Below the pieces are notes generated by a model. It was not told where the DNA came from and did no database searches. It was given only the letters and a program-made list of their open reading frames with translations. 51,830 nt of DNA from Methanohalophilus sp. RSK (GTDB lineage: Archaea > Halobacteriota > Methanosarcinia > Methanosarcinales > Methanosarcinaceae), in NCBI RefSeq assembly GCF_003722075.1, contig NZ_RDSK01000003.1, positions 1 to 51,830 on the forward strand, written 5' to 3'. Numbering within the stretch: position 1 is the stretch's first letter; every line of letters begins with the position of its first letter. Both the position numbers and the translations under genes were made by a program. Of the stretch, positions 18,797-27,768 are shown in pieces.

Positions 18797-19165
18797 TCAG
18801 GACCACTCATCATCTTTTTCATGCTTGTCTTTTTCTTCAGCAGGTCCGTCTTCGCCCAGAGATTTTGCAAGCATCTTTTCAAGACGGTCAATCTTTTCTT
18901 CCAGGTTCTTTACATGTTCCTGGGTTGCAACATCGGATTTGTTGACAGCTTCCTTGACCCGGGAAGACATTTTCTCTTCCATCTCTTCCTGCTGTTTTCT
19001 TTTGGTTTCAATCAAATCCTTAACGAATTTCTTTCCCTCTTCCCTGTTAATTTCCCCGCTTTCGACGAGTTCTTTCACATATTCATTAATCTTCTCTTCG
19101 GTCAGGGCATACAAACCCACGGTAAAAAGCCCAAATTTTTTCATATAATATACAGGATCGTACAT
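18797..19165 (-). CDS. Phasin-like coiled-coil protein
   Basis: A 122-residue, highly charged, helical protein. Residues 1-20 are amphipathic (YYMKKFGLFTVGLYALT), residues 25-95 are predicted coiled coil rich in Glu and Lys, and the tail is acidic. The pattern (EKINEYVKELVESGEINREE) is that of the phasin/PhaF-like family often found beside UbiB-like genes. It may bind a membrane or lipid surface and assist the kinase. GGAGG at 19175-19179 supports the start at 19165. Confidence 0.7.
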   Translation of the reverse strand: MYDPVYYMKKFGLFTVGLYALTEEKINEYVKELVESGEINREEGKKFVKDLIETKRKQQEEMEEKMSSRVKEAVNKSDVATQEHVKNLEEKIDRLEKMLAKSLGEDGPAEEKDKHEKDDEWS

Positions 19166-19263
19166 TTTATTAAACCTCCAAGAGTATATTGTGTTTCAAT
19201 ATATATAAACAAAATGAAAATAAGCAGAAGAAAGAATTATCACTCAACTTAACTGTTCCAAAA

Positions 19264-20982
19264 TTACTTTGAAAGGAGCCCGTCAATGCCCTTTCCAATG
19301 TAGGTCACACCGGTTGATTCTATGAAGTTATCACATACTTCCCGGGCATCCCCCTCTTCAATAACCGAACCTCCGGATACCAAAACTGCCCTGTGGGCTA
19401 CTTCTTTCACAAAATCCATGTGATGGCTGACAAAAACTATTGTCGTGCCAAACCTGCGATTTATTTCCTTGAGAGAATTGGTAACATCTCTCAGAGTAAT
19501 CGGGTCAAGATCTCCAAAAGGTTCATCCAGCATGAGTATATCCGGAGATGTGGCAAGAGATACTGCAATATAGGACCTCACATGTTCCCCGCCACTTATC
19601 TGTGCAGGTTTCTTTTCAAGTATGTCAGGAGAAAGATCCAGAGCATCAAATACAGGTTCTGCATATTTGGCCACATTGAGATCCGGCCAGGCGGGGAACA
19701 ATTCAAGATAGACCTGTGGTGTCAGGCCCATTTTTGAAAGGGATTGTTCTTTTTCTGCCTCTGCCATATCGGGCAACTGATAAATCGTATCCAGCATTTT
19801 TTCAGAAATACCCAGCTCCTCTGCTTTTTGGCGGGCGTGTTCTATCGCACCCTGTCTTTTGAGCCTGAGTTTAAAGGCAATATGCTGTCCTATTGTGGAA
19901 TGAGGGGACAGGGTAAATTCCTGATGCATGATACTCATTCTGCGACGCATTTCCATTCTTTGCGGGCTGAAACGGGAAATATCAATCCAGTTATCCTCAA
20001 GGGAATAAAGGACCCTGCCATTTTGGGGTTCAAGCAGACCGGCTAACATCCGCAGCAGGGTTGTCTTACCACTTCCGGAAGGACCAATAAAGCCCAGTAT
20101 CTCACCCCTGTTAACAGAAAGAGAGATATCCTTCAGATCCAAAACTTCCCCAACTCTCCAGAGGGAATAACGCTTGGCAAGATTCTCTGCCCTGACACAA
20201 ACCTCTTCTGAAAAAGCACCCAGAGGTTTTTTGTCAGCCATTCCATGAAGGAACTTATCCAGAACTTCACCAGAACTCCCTGATGCCACAATTTTTCCTT
20301 CATCAATGTAGAGCATATCATCGGCAAGGTAACTCAAAATTTCCGGAAGATGGGATACTACGAGAATAGGAATGTTGAGTTTTTCTTTCAGAAGAAGAAT
20401 TATATCCAGTATTTGCTGTTTGGAATCCGGACCAGCCATTGTGACAGGCTCATCAAGAAGTAGCACGGATGGCCGGGATGCAAGCTGGCGGGCAAGAATG
20501 AGGCGTTGTTTTTCTCCTCCACTCAATGCTCCGGAAAAATGCAGGGCTTTTTCCTTCAAGCCCACAATACCCAGATAGGCCATTGCCTCCTCATACATTT
20601 CATCATAAAGGGGGTGATCGCTTTCCGGAAGGGCTTCGTAACCTTCCCTTGCATAATAAAGCCTGCGGATTATATTTTCAACTGCTTTACCGGACCACAG
20701 GCTGAAGTTGCGCTGAAGATGAAGAGCACTATTGCTCATCAAAAAACGTTGACCGCTTTGCCCCATATCCGGATTTATAGCCTTTCCGTCGATCTCAATC
20801 GTTCCACTGTCAAAGGTTTCAATTCCACGCAGAATTTCCAGTAGTGTAGATTTGCCACTACCACTTTTACCTGTAATGCCAAGTATTTCGCCATTCTGTA
20901 CGGTAAAACTGATGTCCTCAAGTACCTGTTTTTTCCCGCAGGGAGAAGCGTAAATTTTTGAAATACCTTTTACTTTAAGCAT
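19264..20982 (-). CDS. atwA: Methyl-coenzyme M reductase activation component A2 (AtwA)
   Basis: A 572-residue soluble protein with two ABC ATPase domains and no membrane segments. The first Walker A is GKSGSGKST (38-46) with signature LSGGEKQR and Walker B VLLLDEP. The second Walker A is GPSGSGKTT, with signature ISGGEHVRS and Walker B ILMLDEPFGDLDP. This tandem form matches AtwA, the ATP-dependent factor needed for reductive activation of the nickel cofactor of methyl-coenzyme M reductase. It is the third gene of rpl40e-GGGPS-atwA on the - strand. Confidence 0.85.
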   Translation of the reverse strand: MLKVKGISKIYASPCGKKQVLEDISFTVQNGEILGITGKSGSGKSTLLEILRGIETFDSGTIEIDGKAINPDMGQSGQRFLMSNSALHLQRNFSLWSGKAVENIIRRLYYAREGYEALPESDHPLYDEMYEEAMAYLGIVGLKEKALHFSGALSGGEKQRLILARQLASRPSVLLLDEPVTMAGPDSKQQILDIILLLKEKLNIPILVVSHLPEILSYLADDMLYIDEGKIVASGSSGEVLDKFLHGMADKKPLGAFSEEVCVRAENLAKRYSLWRVGEVLDLKDISLSVNRGEILGFIGPSGSGKTTLLRMLAGLLEPQNGRVLYSLEDNWIDISRFSPQRMEMRRRMSIMHQEFTLSPHSTIGQHIAFKLRLKRQGAIEHARQKAEELGISEKMLDTIYQLPDMAEAEKEQSLSKMGLTPQVYLELFPAWPDLNVAKYAEPVFDALDLSPDILEKKPAQISGGEHVRSYIAVSLATSPDILMLDEPFGDLDPITLRDVTNSLKEINRRFGTTIVFVSHHMDFVKEVAHRAVLVSGGSVIEEGDAREVCDNFIESTGVTYIGKGIDGLLSK

Positions 20983-21011
20983 TTCCCCACCTCATTAAGG
21001 GAAATCCATTT

Positions 21012-21755
21012 TTAACTTTTGATCGCAGAAACGAATTCAGCAATCTTTGCACGGACATCGCCAGCACCTTCTACGGCAGTACCTGTCACGATCATATCCG
21101 CCCCTGCCTTTGCACAGACAACTGCAGCATTACGGTCGCGGATACCTCCACCTACTATCAAGTGTCCTTTATCGATAGCATGTTTCACAGCACCCACCAT
21201 TTCAACCGGAACAGGTTCATCAGCACCCGAACCTGCCTCAAGATACACGTAGCGCATTCCAAAATAGGATCCTGCAAGAGCATAGGCTGCAGCAAGCTCC
21301 GGTTTTGTACGGGGGAGCAAACGTGCATCCCCTACCCATCCAACCGTGCCTCCTGGTTCCACTATCAGGTAGGCCATTGGAATGGGTTCAATGCCGAATT
21401 TGCGCACAAGAGGCGCACCCATCGCCTGATTGGTAACAATATAGTTGATATCCCTGGAATTCAGCAGGCTCATGAAAAAAATAGCATCGGCGTATGAACT
21501 CACGCCTGCGGAATCGCCAGGGAAAAGAATAGTCGGCACATCAATTTGTTCTTTCATCAGCTGAAGGGTCCGGTCAAGAACCTGACCCATCGCTCCGGTG
21601 GAACCCCCAATCATTATAGCATCGGTGCCCCCCTCAACGGCAGCTTTTGCAATCTCTGCCGCTCTTTCGGGTTTTTGGGAGGCGGGATCTATAAGTGTCA
21701 GATGGGCACAACCGTCCCTCTTTACAATGCCATTGAGGTACTCTTCCACCTGCAT
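21012..21755 (-). CDS. Geranylgeranylglyceryl phosphate synthase
   Basis: A 247-residue TIM-barrel prenyltransferase that makes the first ether bond of archaeal lipids from sn-glycerol-1-phosphate and GGPP. Visible are HLTLIDPASQKP, GGTDAIMIGGSTG, the substrate-binding YVYLEAGSGADEPVP and the phosphate-binding IVGGGIRDRNAA and MIVTGTAVE. I start at ATG 21755 (MQVEEYL); a longer reading would run into the L40e gene in another frame. The gene begins 8 bases after the rpl40e stop. Confidence 0.92.
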   Translation of the reverse strand: MQVEEYLNGIVKRDGCAHLTLIDPASQKPERAAEIAKAAVEGGTDAIMIGGSTGAMGQVLDRTLQLMKEQIDVPTILFPGDSAGVSSYADAIFFMSLLNSRDINYIVTNQAMGAPLVRKFGIEPIPMAYLIVEPGGTVGWVGDARLLPRTKPELAAAYALAGSYFGMRYVYLEAGSGADEPVPVEMVGAVKHAIDKGHLIVGGGIRDRNAAVVCAKAGADMIVTGTAVEGAGDVRAKIAEFVSAIKS

Positions 21756-21763
21756 CAGACAGA

Positions 21764-21913
21764 TCAGCCTCTCTTTACTTCCTTGGATTTTACACGGAGA
21801 TTTTTGTAACCACACTTTCTGCATTTAACAGCCCTTACAGCGTTACGGGCATTGCAATTCATGCAGATCTTCTTATTAAGTATACGTTCCTCAGCTTCGG
21901 GGAATCTTGCCAT
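21764..21913 (-). CDS. rpl40e: 50S ribosomal protein L40e
   Basis: A 49-residue zinc-ribbon ribosomal protein. It starts [20 protein letters not shown] and has a four-cysteine motif (CMNC, then CRKCGY). This is the archaeal L40e without the ubiquitin fusion seen in eukaryotes. GGTGAG at 21917-21922 gives a good ribosome-binding site. It is the first gene of the rpl40e-GGGPS-atwA run. Confidence 0.92.
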   Translation of the reverse strand: MARFPEAEERILNKKICMNCNARNAVRAVKCRKCGYKNLRVKSKEVKRG

Positions 21914-21973
21914 ATTCTCACCTTTGTAATGATTGTAATTGAATTAATAGTATCGGGCTGGCTACATAGCCCT

Positions 21974-21993
21974 CAAAACATATAATTGTTTTG
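21974..21993 (-). terminator. Hairpin after gatB, possible terminator
   Basis: CAAAAC and GTTTTG form a perfect 6-base stem around an 8-base AT loop, 7 bases after the gatB stop. A second potential stem (GGGCT/AGCCC) follows at about 21955-21972. It may separate gatCAB from the rpl40e promoter. Confidence 0.4.
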
Positions 21994-21999
21994 GGGCAA

Positions 22000-23430
22000 T
22001 CATCGATAATTCTTATCGATTTCCTCCAGCATCATCTCACGTACTGAACGGGCATCCGCACGGCCACGTGTTTTCTTCATAACCTGACCCACAAGGAAGT
22101 TCAGGGATTTTTCCTTACCTGCAAAATAATCCTCCAGAGCTTGCGGGTTTTCTCTTAAAACTTCCTCTACAGCCTGGTCGACCACATCACCTTCTACCTT
22201 CAGCAGGCCCTTCTCCTTTACAATGTCCATCGGGGACCCGCCCTCATCAAGGATATTGCGTATGATCTCCACAGCTCCCTTTTCGGTAATCTTACCACTG
22301 ACTACCAGCTCAATGATCTTTACCATATCTTCTACTGTAAAGGAAGCTATGGTGAGATCACGGTAATTGAGCTCTCCCTTGAGGACATCGGAAACCCATA
22401 CCGCTGCTGAGGCAGGATCTACCTGCGAGGCAACCTCTTCATAGAAATCCGCCACCCTGATATCAGATGTTAGCGCCTTGGCATGGGTATCAACCATTCC
22501 ATAATCCGAAATGAACCTGCTGCGCCTGGCATCAGGCAATTCGGGAAGGGTTTCAAGGATACCCTCAACCCAGCTTCCAACCCTCATGGGTACCAGATCG
22601 GGTTCGGGGAAATAACGGTAGTCGTGCTCTTCTTCCTTGGTCCTCATGGAAATCGTGACCCCGCGGGCCTCGTCAAAGTGACGTGTTTCCATAACAACCT
22701 TTTCTCCCCGGCGTTTGATATTCTTCTGGCGCATGATCTCATAGAGCAGGGCCCTTTCGGCGCCTTTGTGGGAAGAAATGTTCTTAACCTCTGTTCGGTC
22801 ACCGCCACCAATAGAGATATTGGCATCCACCCTCATCGAGCCCTCCAGGGTACTGTCGAAGACATCCAGATACTCAAGGATGTTACGCAGCTTGTCCAGG
22901 AAACGTCTGGCTTCCCGTGGACTGCGCATATCCGGCTCGGAAACTATCTCAATCAGGGCCATGCCCGAGCGGTTGTAATCAATCAGTGTACCCCTGGACT
23001 TTTCAATTGAGCCCATATGCATCAATCTACCCGGGTCTTCCTCCATATGAGCACGCCTGATCCGAACGACATGTTCACCGTCCTCACCTTCAATGACCAC
23101 CTTGCCGTCACTGACAATCGGGTAATCATACTGGGTGGTCTGGAAACCTTTTGGAAGATCAGGGTAATAGTAATTCTTACGGTGGAACTGGGTTTGTTCC
23201 ACAATCTCACAGTTTAGGGCCAGTCCGATCCTGATAGCATATTCCACAGCCCTTTTGTTCAGCACCGGCAGACAACCGGGAAGGCCCATACATACCGGAC
23301 ATACATGAGTATTGGGTTCTGAAGTATGATAATCCGTGGAACAGCCACAGAATAACTTGGTAGCAAGCTTGTTGAGCTGGACATGTATCTCCAGGCCTAT
23401 CATAACACCATCGGGATTTTCGTATACCAT
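22000..23430 (-). CDS. gatB: Asp/Glu-tRNA amidotransferase subunit B
   Basis: A 476-residue GatB, which binds the misacylated tRNA and uses ATP to activate the carboxyl group before amidation. It begins with GLEIHVQLN, followed by zinc ligands in FCGCSTD and CPVCMGLPGCLP. The kinase region includes HMEEDPGRLMH and DYNRSGMALIEIVSEPD. The C-terminal tail domain is complete and ends near MMLEEIDKNYR. The start directly abuts the gatA stop (23430/23431). It is the last gene of gatCAB. Confidence 0.95.
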   Translation of the reverse strand: MVYENPDGVMIGLEIHVQLNKLATKLFCGCSTDYHTSEPNTHVCPVCMGLPGCLPVLNKRAVEYAIRIGLALNCEIVEQTQFHRKNYYYPDLPKGFQTTQYDYPIVSDGKVVIEGEDGEHVVRIRRAHMEEDPGRLMHMGSIEKSRGTLIDYNRSGMALIEIVSEPDMRSPREARRFLDKLRNILEYLDVFDSTLEGSMRVDANISIGGGDRTEVKNISSHKGAERALLYEIMRQKNIKRRGEKVVMETRHFDEARGVTISMRTKEEEHDYRYFPEPDLVPMRVGSWVEGILETLPELPDARRSRFISDYGMVDTHAKALTSDIRVADFYEEVASQVDPASAAVWVSDVLKGELNYRDLTIASFTVEDMVKIIELVVSGKITEKGAVEIIRNILDEGGSPMDIVKEKGLLKVEGDVVDQAVEEVLRENPQALEDYFAGKEKSLNFLVGQVMKKTRGRADARSVREMMLEEIDKNYR

Positions 23431-24852
23431 TTATACCACCGCCCCGGCCAGTTTGGTATGATGATCAGTATTTTTCTCAAAAGCGTTGGCTGCTTTGAGA
23501 ATGGTAGCTTCATCAAAGTAGTTCCCGATTACCTGCAGTCCTACAGGCAGACCTTCGGAAAAGCCACACGGCACTGATATGGAAGGCACCCCTGCAAGAT
23601 TAATCGGGACAGTGTTGACATCCGTAAGATACAGGGAGAGGGGATCATCCATTTTTTCCCCTATCCTGAAAGCGGGAGTCGGCATTGTGGGTGCCATCAA
23701 TACATCCACGTCCTCAAAGGCTCTTTCAAAATCCTGTTTTACAAGGGTGCGAACCTTGAGGGCTTTTAGATAATATCTGTCATGATAGCCCGCAGAAAGA
23801 GCATAGGTTCCAAGCAGGATACGTCTTTTTACCTCTGCACCAAACTTTTCCTGCCGGGTCTTTGAAGCCATCATATGCCAGTTCTCCCCTTCTGAACGGG
23901 TGCCATAGCGAGTACCGTCAAAACGGGCAAGGTTGGAGGAGGCTTCACTCATGGCTATGGTATAATACGCTGCCAGTGCATAGGGTGTGTTTGGCATGGA
24001 AACTTTCGTGTACTCAGCTCCCATATCCTCGAACTTGCCAACAGCATCCCATACCAGTTTCTGTACATTATCATCGATACCTTCTCCGAAATATTCGGCA
24101 GGAACTCCTATCTTTAATCCTTCCATATCGTCCTGCAGGGCATCAGTATAACCAGCATTATGCTTGACACAGGTTGAATCCCGGTTATCATATGTGCTGA
24201 TTACGTCCATCAGGGTTGCGACGTCTTCCACACGATTTGCCAGGGGACCGATTTGCTCCAGGGAATTGGCATAGGACACAAGGCCGTATCTGGAAACTGC
24301 CCCGTAAGTCGGTTTCAGGCCCACAGCCCCACAAAAGGCCGCCGGACAACGTACCGAACCACCTGTATCCGAACCCAGCGAGACAGGAACCTGCCCTGCA
24401 ACTACAGCAGCGGCACTTCCCCCTGAGGAGCCACCGGCCACTCTTTCTGCATCCCAGGGATTAAGAGTCGGACCATAGGTACTTGTTTCAGTGGAAGTTC
24501 CCATACCAAACTCATCCATGTTGGATTTGCCGATTATCACTGCACCGGCCTCCCGCAATCTTTCGATCACATGAGCATCATAGGGTGGCACATAACCATC
24601 AAGGATGGCAGAACTGCAGGTTGTGGATAATCCCTTCGTGGAAATATTATCCTTAATTGCAATGGGTACACCTGCAAGAGGCCCTTCCATATTAAGGGAA
24701 TCAATTTTTTTAGCCTGATCAGTAGCATCTTCTGCAATACAGGTGAAGGCATTAATATCACTTTTTTCTATTCTTTCCAGATAGGAGGCAACAACTTCCT
24801 CGGCTGATGAGGAACCTATCTTATATTTTATATCAGATAAACCATCCAGCAT
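23431..24852 (-). CDS. gatA: Asp/Glu-tRNA amidotransferase subunit A
   Basis: A 473-residue amidase-signature enzyme that releases ammonia from glutamine or asparagine for GatB. The Ser-cisSer-Lys triad is visible: Lys67 in GVPIAIKDN, cis-Ser142 in GGSSGGS and Ser166 in DTGGSVRCP. Length is normal. In archaea GatCAB mainly makes Asn-tRNA, while GatDE makes Gln-tRNA. It starts 11 bases after gatC, with a GAGGGGG site. Confidence 0.95.
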   Translation of the reverse strand: MLDGLSDIKYKIGSSSAEEVVASYLERIEKSDINAFTCIAEDATDQAKKIDSLNMEGPLAGVPIAIKDNISTKGLSTTCSSAILDGYVPPYDAHVIERLREAGAVIIGKSNMDEFGMGTSTETSTYGPTLNPWDAERVAGGSSGGSAAAVVAGQVPVSLGSDTGGSVRCPAAFCGAVGLKPTYGAVSRYGLVSYANSLEQIGPLANRVEDVATLMDVISTYDNRDSTCVKHNAGYTDALQDDMEGLKIGVPAEYFGEGIDDNVQKLVWDAVGKFEDMGAEYTKVSMPNTPYALAAYYTIAMSEASSNLARFDGTRYGTRSEGENWHMMASKTRQEKFGAEVKRRILLGTYALSAGYHDRYYLKALKVRTLVKQDFERAFEDVDVLMAPTMPTPAFRIGEKMDDPLSLYLTDVNTVPINLAGVPSISVPCGFSEGLPVGLQVIGNYFDEATILKAANAFEKNTDHHTKLAGAVV

Positions 24853-24863
24853 TTTTCGCCCCC

Positions 24864-25145
24864 TCAGATGATCTTTGGAGTTTTTATGTAGCCTTCCTGT
24901 ATCTCTTCAGCATTTGCAAGAATATCATCCTGCTCCAGGGAATCTTTTGGCTTATCTTCCCTGAATACATTCATGACATCGGCAACGTGGTATGTAGGTT
25001 TGACATCCGAGGTATCCACCTCATCCAGCTGTCCGAAATAATCCAGCACAGTGCTTAGTTCCGATGCAAATTCAAAAGCATCCTCCTCATCGATATTGAC
25101 CCGTGCAAGCCAGCCGATGTGTTCTACCTGTTCCTTTGTAATCAT
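24864..25145 (-). CDS. gatC: Asp/Glu-tRNA amidotransferase subunit C
   Basis: A 93-residue GatC, the small scaffold that wraps GatA and GatB. It begins MITKEQVEHIGWLARVNI and has the typical FGQLDEVDTSDVKPTYHV core. It is the first gene of the gatCAB operon. Confidence 0.93.
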   Translation of the reverse strand: MITKEQVEHIGWLARVNIDEEDAFEFASELSTVLDYFGQLDEVDTSDVKPTYHVADVMNVFREDKPKDSLEQDDILANAEEIQEGYIKTPKII

Positions 25146-25216
25146 AATATGAAGCCTCTGTAAGCGTTATATAGCGTATGTGTTACACAAAAGGTAATGC
25201 TATTAATATGTTCTTA

Positions 25217-26380
25217 TCAGGCCTTTTTACTCCTGCGGTTTACACCATACATCTGTACCTTTTTCATCCTGGCAAGATTGAGCACCCTGTCCATCTCATA
25301 GTCCTCCAGGGGCCTGGCCTCCAGAAAACCATTTTCCACAGCTTCATTGAATATCTCATAACCAATACTGGACCGGGCAAAAACCGTGGTGTAACCATCC
25401 GGCGTACCCACACCCCCGAAACTTATATCGGAATTTTCTGCCGCCATGTCGGTACAGAACTTGCATGAGGAAGACCTGTATTCATCAAATTCGGACAGAG
25501 AGAATCTGCTAATCTGACCTGCCTGCTCAAACTCGAACTTACCCTTACGGATCTTCATTGCATCAATATCCGCAAGTCTCATACCATGGTTTTCAACAAA
25601 TTCCTTGATGCCTTCGTAAGAAAATGTGTCCATACAGAATAGTCCCAGACGCAATACATTGGCCCTCATGAACAAATGCAAAAAACCATAGGGACTACGC
25701 TGCGTCTTGTAAACTGCATCTATATTGCAACTTGGACCTACAAAAGCAATACTTCGCATACCTTGCTGAATAGCCTGCATCAACTGTTCCATTGTCATGC
25801 TGTGAGAATACATGCTACCAGAGGACTCAAGGACCTGTGCACGGTCCTCAGCAATAATTGCAACCGGTTTCCAGGGTTGATCCTTTGAATGAGTGGTTAC
25901 TACCGCACAATCAATCAGACCTTCCTTCAGCCCATAAGCCAGCAATGCCGTAACAGCACCTCCATCCTGTCCCTCATGCCGGGGAAGAAGGCTTTTGGCG
26001 CTGTATGCAAACCTGAGTTTGCCCACAAGTTCCTCTTCTGTAGTAATCGTGCGAGGGCACTGGTTGTAACACACCCCGCATGATGTGCATGGTCCTACTA
26101 TTTTGGGACGTTTATCCTTTATTGCTATGGATTCACAGGATGCAGCACATGCTCCGCAGAGGGTGCAGATACCCGGCTTGATAACATCTTTGTTTAGTTT
26201 GCCAAAAGAAACACGTTTTTTCTCATCAAGACTGCGTTTGAGACGTATTACGCTTTTCTTCATCTCATCAAATGTTTTCAGGCATTCACTTGAACAAAAA
26301 TAATAGGTTTCGCCGTCATATTCTTTCTGGAAAGAAGTGTCTTCAGCAATCTCTTTTTTACAAATAGGGTCCTGCTTCAT
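25217..26380 (-). CDS. YHS domain-ferredoxin-FrhB fusion, F420-dependent oxidoreductase family
   Basis: A 387-residue fusion. Residues 1-45 form a YHS/TRASH-type metal-binding domain (DPICKKEI then YYFCSSECLKTF). Residues 65-115 hold two ferredoxin clusters (CTLCGACAASC; CTSCGVCYNQCP). The remainder is the FrhB/FdhB-type coenzyme F420 oxidoreductase domain (GQDGGAVTALL; FVGPSCNIDAVY; CKFCTDMAAENSDIS). It probably passes electrons between F420 and an unknown partner. I start at ATG 26380, where GGTGAA lies at 26385-26390. It is transcribed away from an unassigned radical SAM gene across a 98-base gap. The N-terminal YHS domain is not part of FpoF or FrhB. Confidence 0.8.
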   Translation of the reverse strand: MKQDPICKKEIAEDTSFQKEYDGETYYFCSSECLKTFDEMKKSVIRLKRSLDEKKRVSFGKLNKDVIKPGICTLCGACAASCESIAIKDKRPKIVGPCTSCGVCYNQCPRTITTEEELVGKLRFAYSAKSLLPRHEGQDGGAVTALLAYGLKEGLIDCAVVTTHSKDQPWKPVAIIAEDRAQVLESSGSMYSHSMTMEQLMQAIQQGMRSIAFVGPSCNIDAVYKTQRSPYGFLHLFMRANVLRLGLFCMDTFSYEGIKEFVENHGMRLADIDAMKIRKGKFEFEQAGQISRFSLSEFDEYRSSSCKFCTDMAAENSDISFGGVGTPDGYTTVFARSSIGYEIFNEAVENGFLEARPLEDYEMDRVLNLARMKKVQMYGVNRRSKKA

Positions 26381-26478
26381 TATATTCACCACAAAAACTG
26401 TCTACAATAGGATATCCATGCACTATTATAAACTGATGGCAGAAAACTATAATTAATCTTACTACCCACCATGAGTAC

Positions 26479-27456
26479 ATGGATGCCCAGATCAAAGCCG
26501 AATTACTGGCAACAGGAAGAGTGGCCATCGATGAAAAACTACTCGGGAAACCCACTGTTTCAAGTGCAGGACCGGGTGCCGGTAAAGTAGGTTTCTTTTT
26601 TAGTTCCGGAGGACACCGGGTAAAACTTGGAGCAGATGTAAAATCCCCTTTAAAAGCGCTTAAAAAGGATGGAAAAATCTGTATCTACAAAAATGAGAAG
26701 CTCCTTGCCTGTGGACAAATTGAAGAAGAACTGCTTCACTGTCCAGAACAGGCGTATATCAATATGACCGAGACCTGTATCTTTGACTGCAAATTCTGCC
26801 CGGTCCCAAAACTCAATGGCAGGGTCAAATCAGTGGAAGAAGTGCTGGATATGATAGAAAAAGCACATGATACAGGAAAGATGAAAGCCATATCTATCAC
26901 TGCCGGAGTTGATGAGACAGTTGAAAAGGAAGTTGAAAGGGCGGTTGATGTTGTCAGGAAGTGCAAAAAATACAATGTACCCATTGGAGTTTCGGTATAT
27001 CCCACAATCAATTCCAACAAACTGCTAAAAGAGGCCGGCGCAGATGAGATAAAATATAATGTAGAGACAATGGATCGCCAGCTGTACAGCGCGCTTTGTG
27101 GCGAACAGGACCTTGACTTTATACTGGACTGCCTTTCCGAAGCTGTCCTGATGTTTGGCAAGAACAGGGTTTGTTCCAATTTCATAATCGGTTTGGGAGA
27201 AAATGATGAAACTGTAATGCAAGGAATACGGGAACTTGTACGCAGAGGTGTGGTTCCTATCCTGAGACCCGCAGCAAGCCATTCCCTCAGAAAGGAAGAG
27301 GTTAATATAGAGAGGCCTTCAAAAGAGCGTATCCTCAAACTCACCCGTTTCCTGAGAGAAGAGCTGGATCAGGGCGGACTTGATACAAGACTGTTCGGGA
27401 CAATGTGCCTGCCATGCACAGGTTGTGACCTGGGCCCTCATAGAGATCTGAGATGA
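26479..27456 (+). CDS. Radical SAM protein of unknown function (BioB-like)
   Basis: A 325-residue radical SAM protein. After a 95-residue N-terminal domain comes the cluster motif CIFDCKFC within NMTETCIFDCKFCPVPK, then a TIM-barrel core (ISITAGVDE; EIKYNVETMD; SNFIIGLGENDE). The C-terminus has a separate cysteine motif CLPCTGCDLGPHRD, which could bind an auxiliary cluster. The barrel resembles BioB/PylB-like enzymes, but I cannot assign a product. It is divergent from the YHS-FrhB fusion, with a TATA-like element near 26447 close to the ATG, so its mRNA may be nearly leaderless. Confidence 0.75.
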   Translation: MDAQIKAELLATGRVAIDEKLLGKPTVSSAGPGAGKVGFFFSSGGHRVKLGADVKSPLKALKKDGKICIYKNEKLLACGQIEEELLHCPEQAYINMTETCIFDCKFCPVPKLNGRVKSVEEVLDMIEKAHDTGKMKAISITAGVDETVEKEVERAVDVVRKCKKYNVPIGVSVYPTINSNKLLKEAGADEIKYNVETMDRQLYSALCGEQDLDFILDCLSEAVLMFGKNRVCSNFIIGLGENDETVMQGIRELVRRGVVPILRPAASHSLRKEEVNIERPSKERILKLTRFLREELDQGGLDTRLFGTMCLPCTGCDLGPHRDLR

Positions 27457-27552
27457 AGAACCGGTCGACAAAATTTGTGCATAATTATAAAAGATGCCAC
27501 TGTGCGAAAATTAAGGAAAGTATTTATTGCAAAGGGATTCCAAGGGTTGACT

Positions 27553-27765
27553 ATGAGTCTGTTGGAAAAACTCTATAACATCAATGTGGGCTATATCATA
27601 ATAGCAGGGATTGCCCTGACTGCTCTGCTCTTTAAATTCCTTCTCCAGTATGCCGAAGAAGGGAATCTGGTACTTGTTATATTGCTTGGTCTTGCTATTG
27701 GTTTTGTGGCCACATTAATTACGCGGGTTGTCAAGAACCAGCGCTATTTACAACAAATTAAATAA
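27553..27765 (+). CDS. Small two-helix membrane protein
   Basis: A 70-residue protein with two hydrophobic segments (YIIIAGIALTALLFKFLL and LVLVILLGLAIGFVATLI), a short acidic loop and a basic C-terminus. I start at ATG 27553 (MSLLEKLYN), with AAGGGTTGA upstream; an earlier in-frame start would add a basic stretch. It lies 96 bases after the radical SAM gene and is convergent with the nuclease gene. I do not recognise the family. Confidence 0.55.
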   Translation: MSLLEKLYNINVGYIIIAGIALTALLFKFLLQYAEEGNLVLVILLGLAIGFVATLITRVVKNQRYLQQIK

Positions 27766-27768
27766 CAT

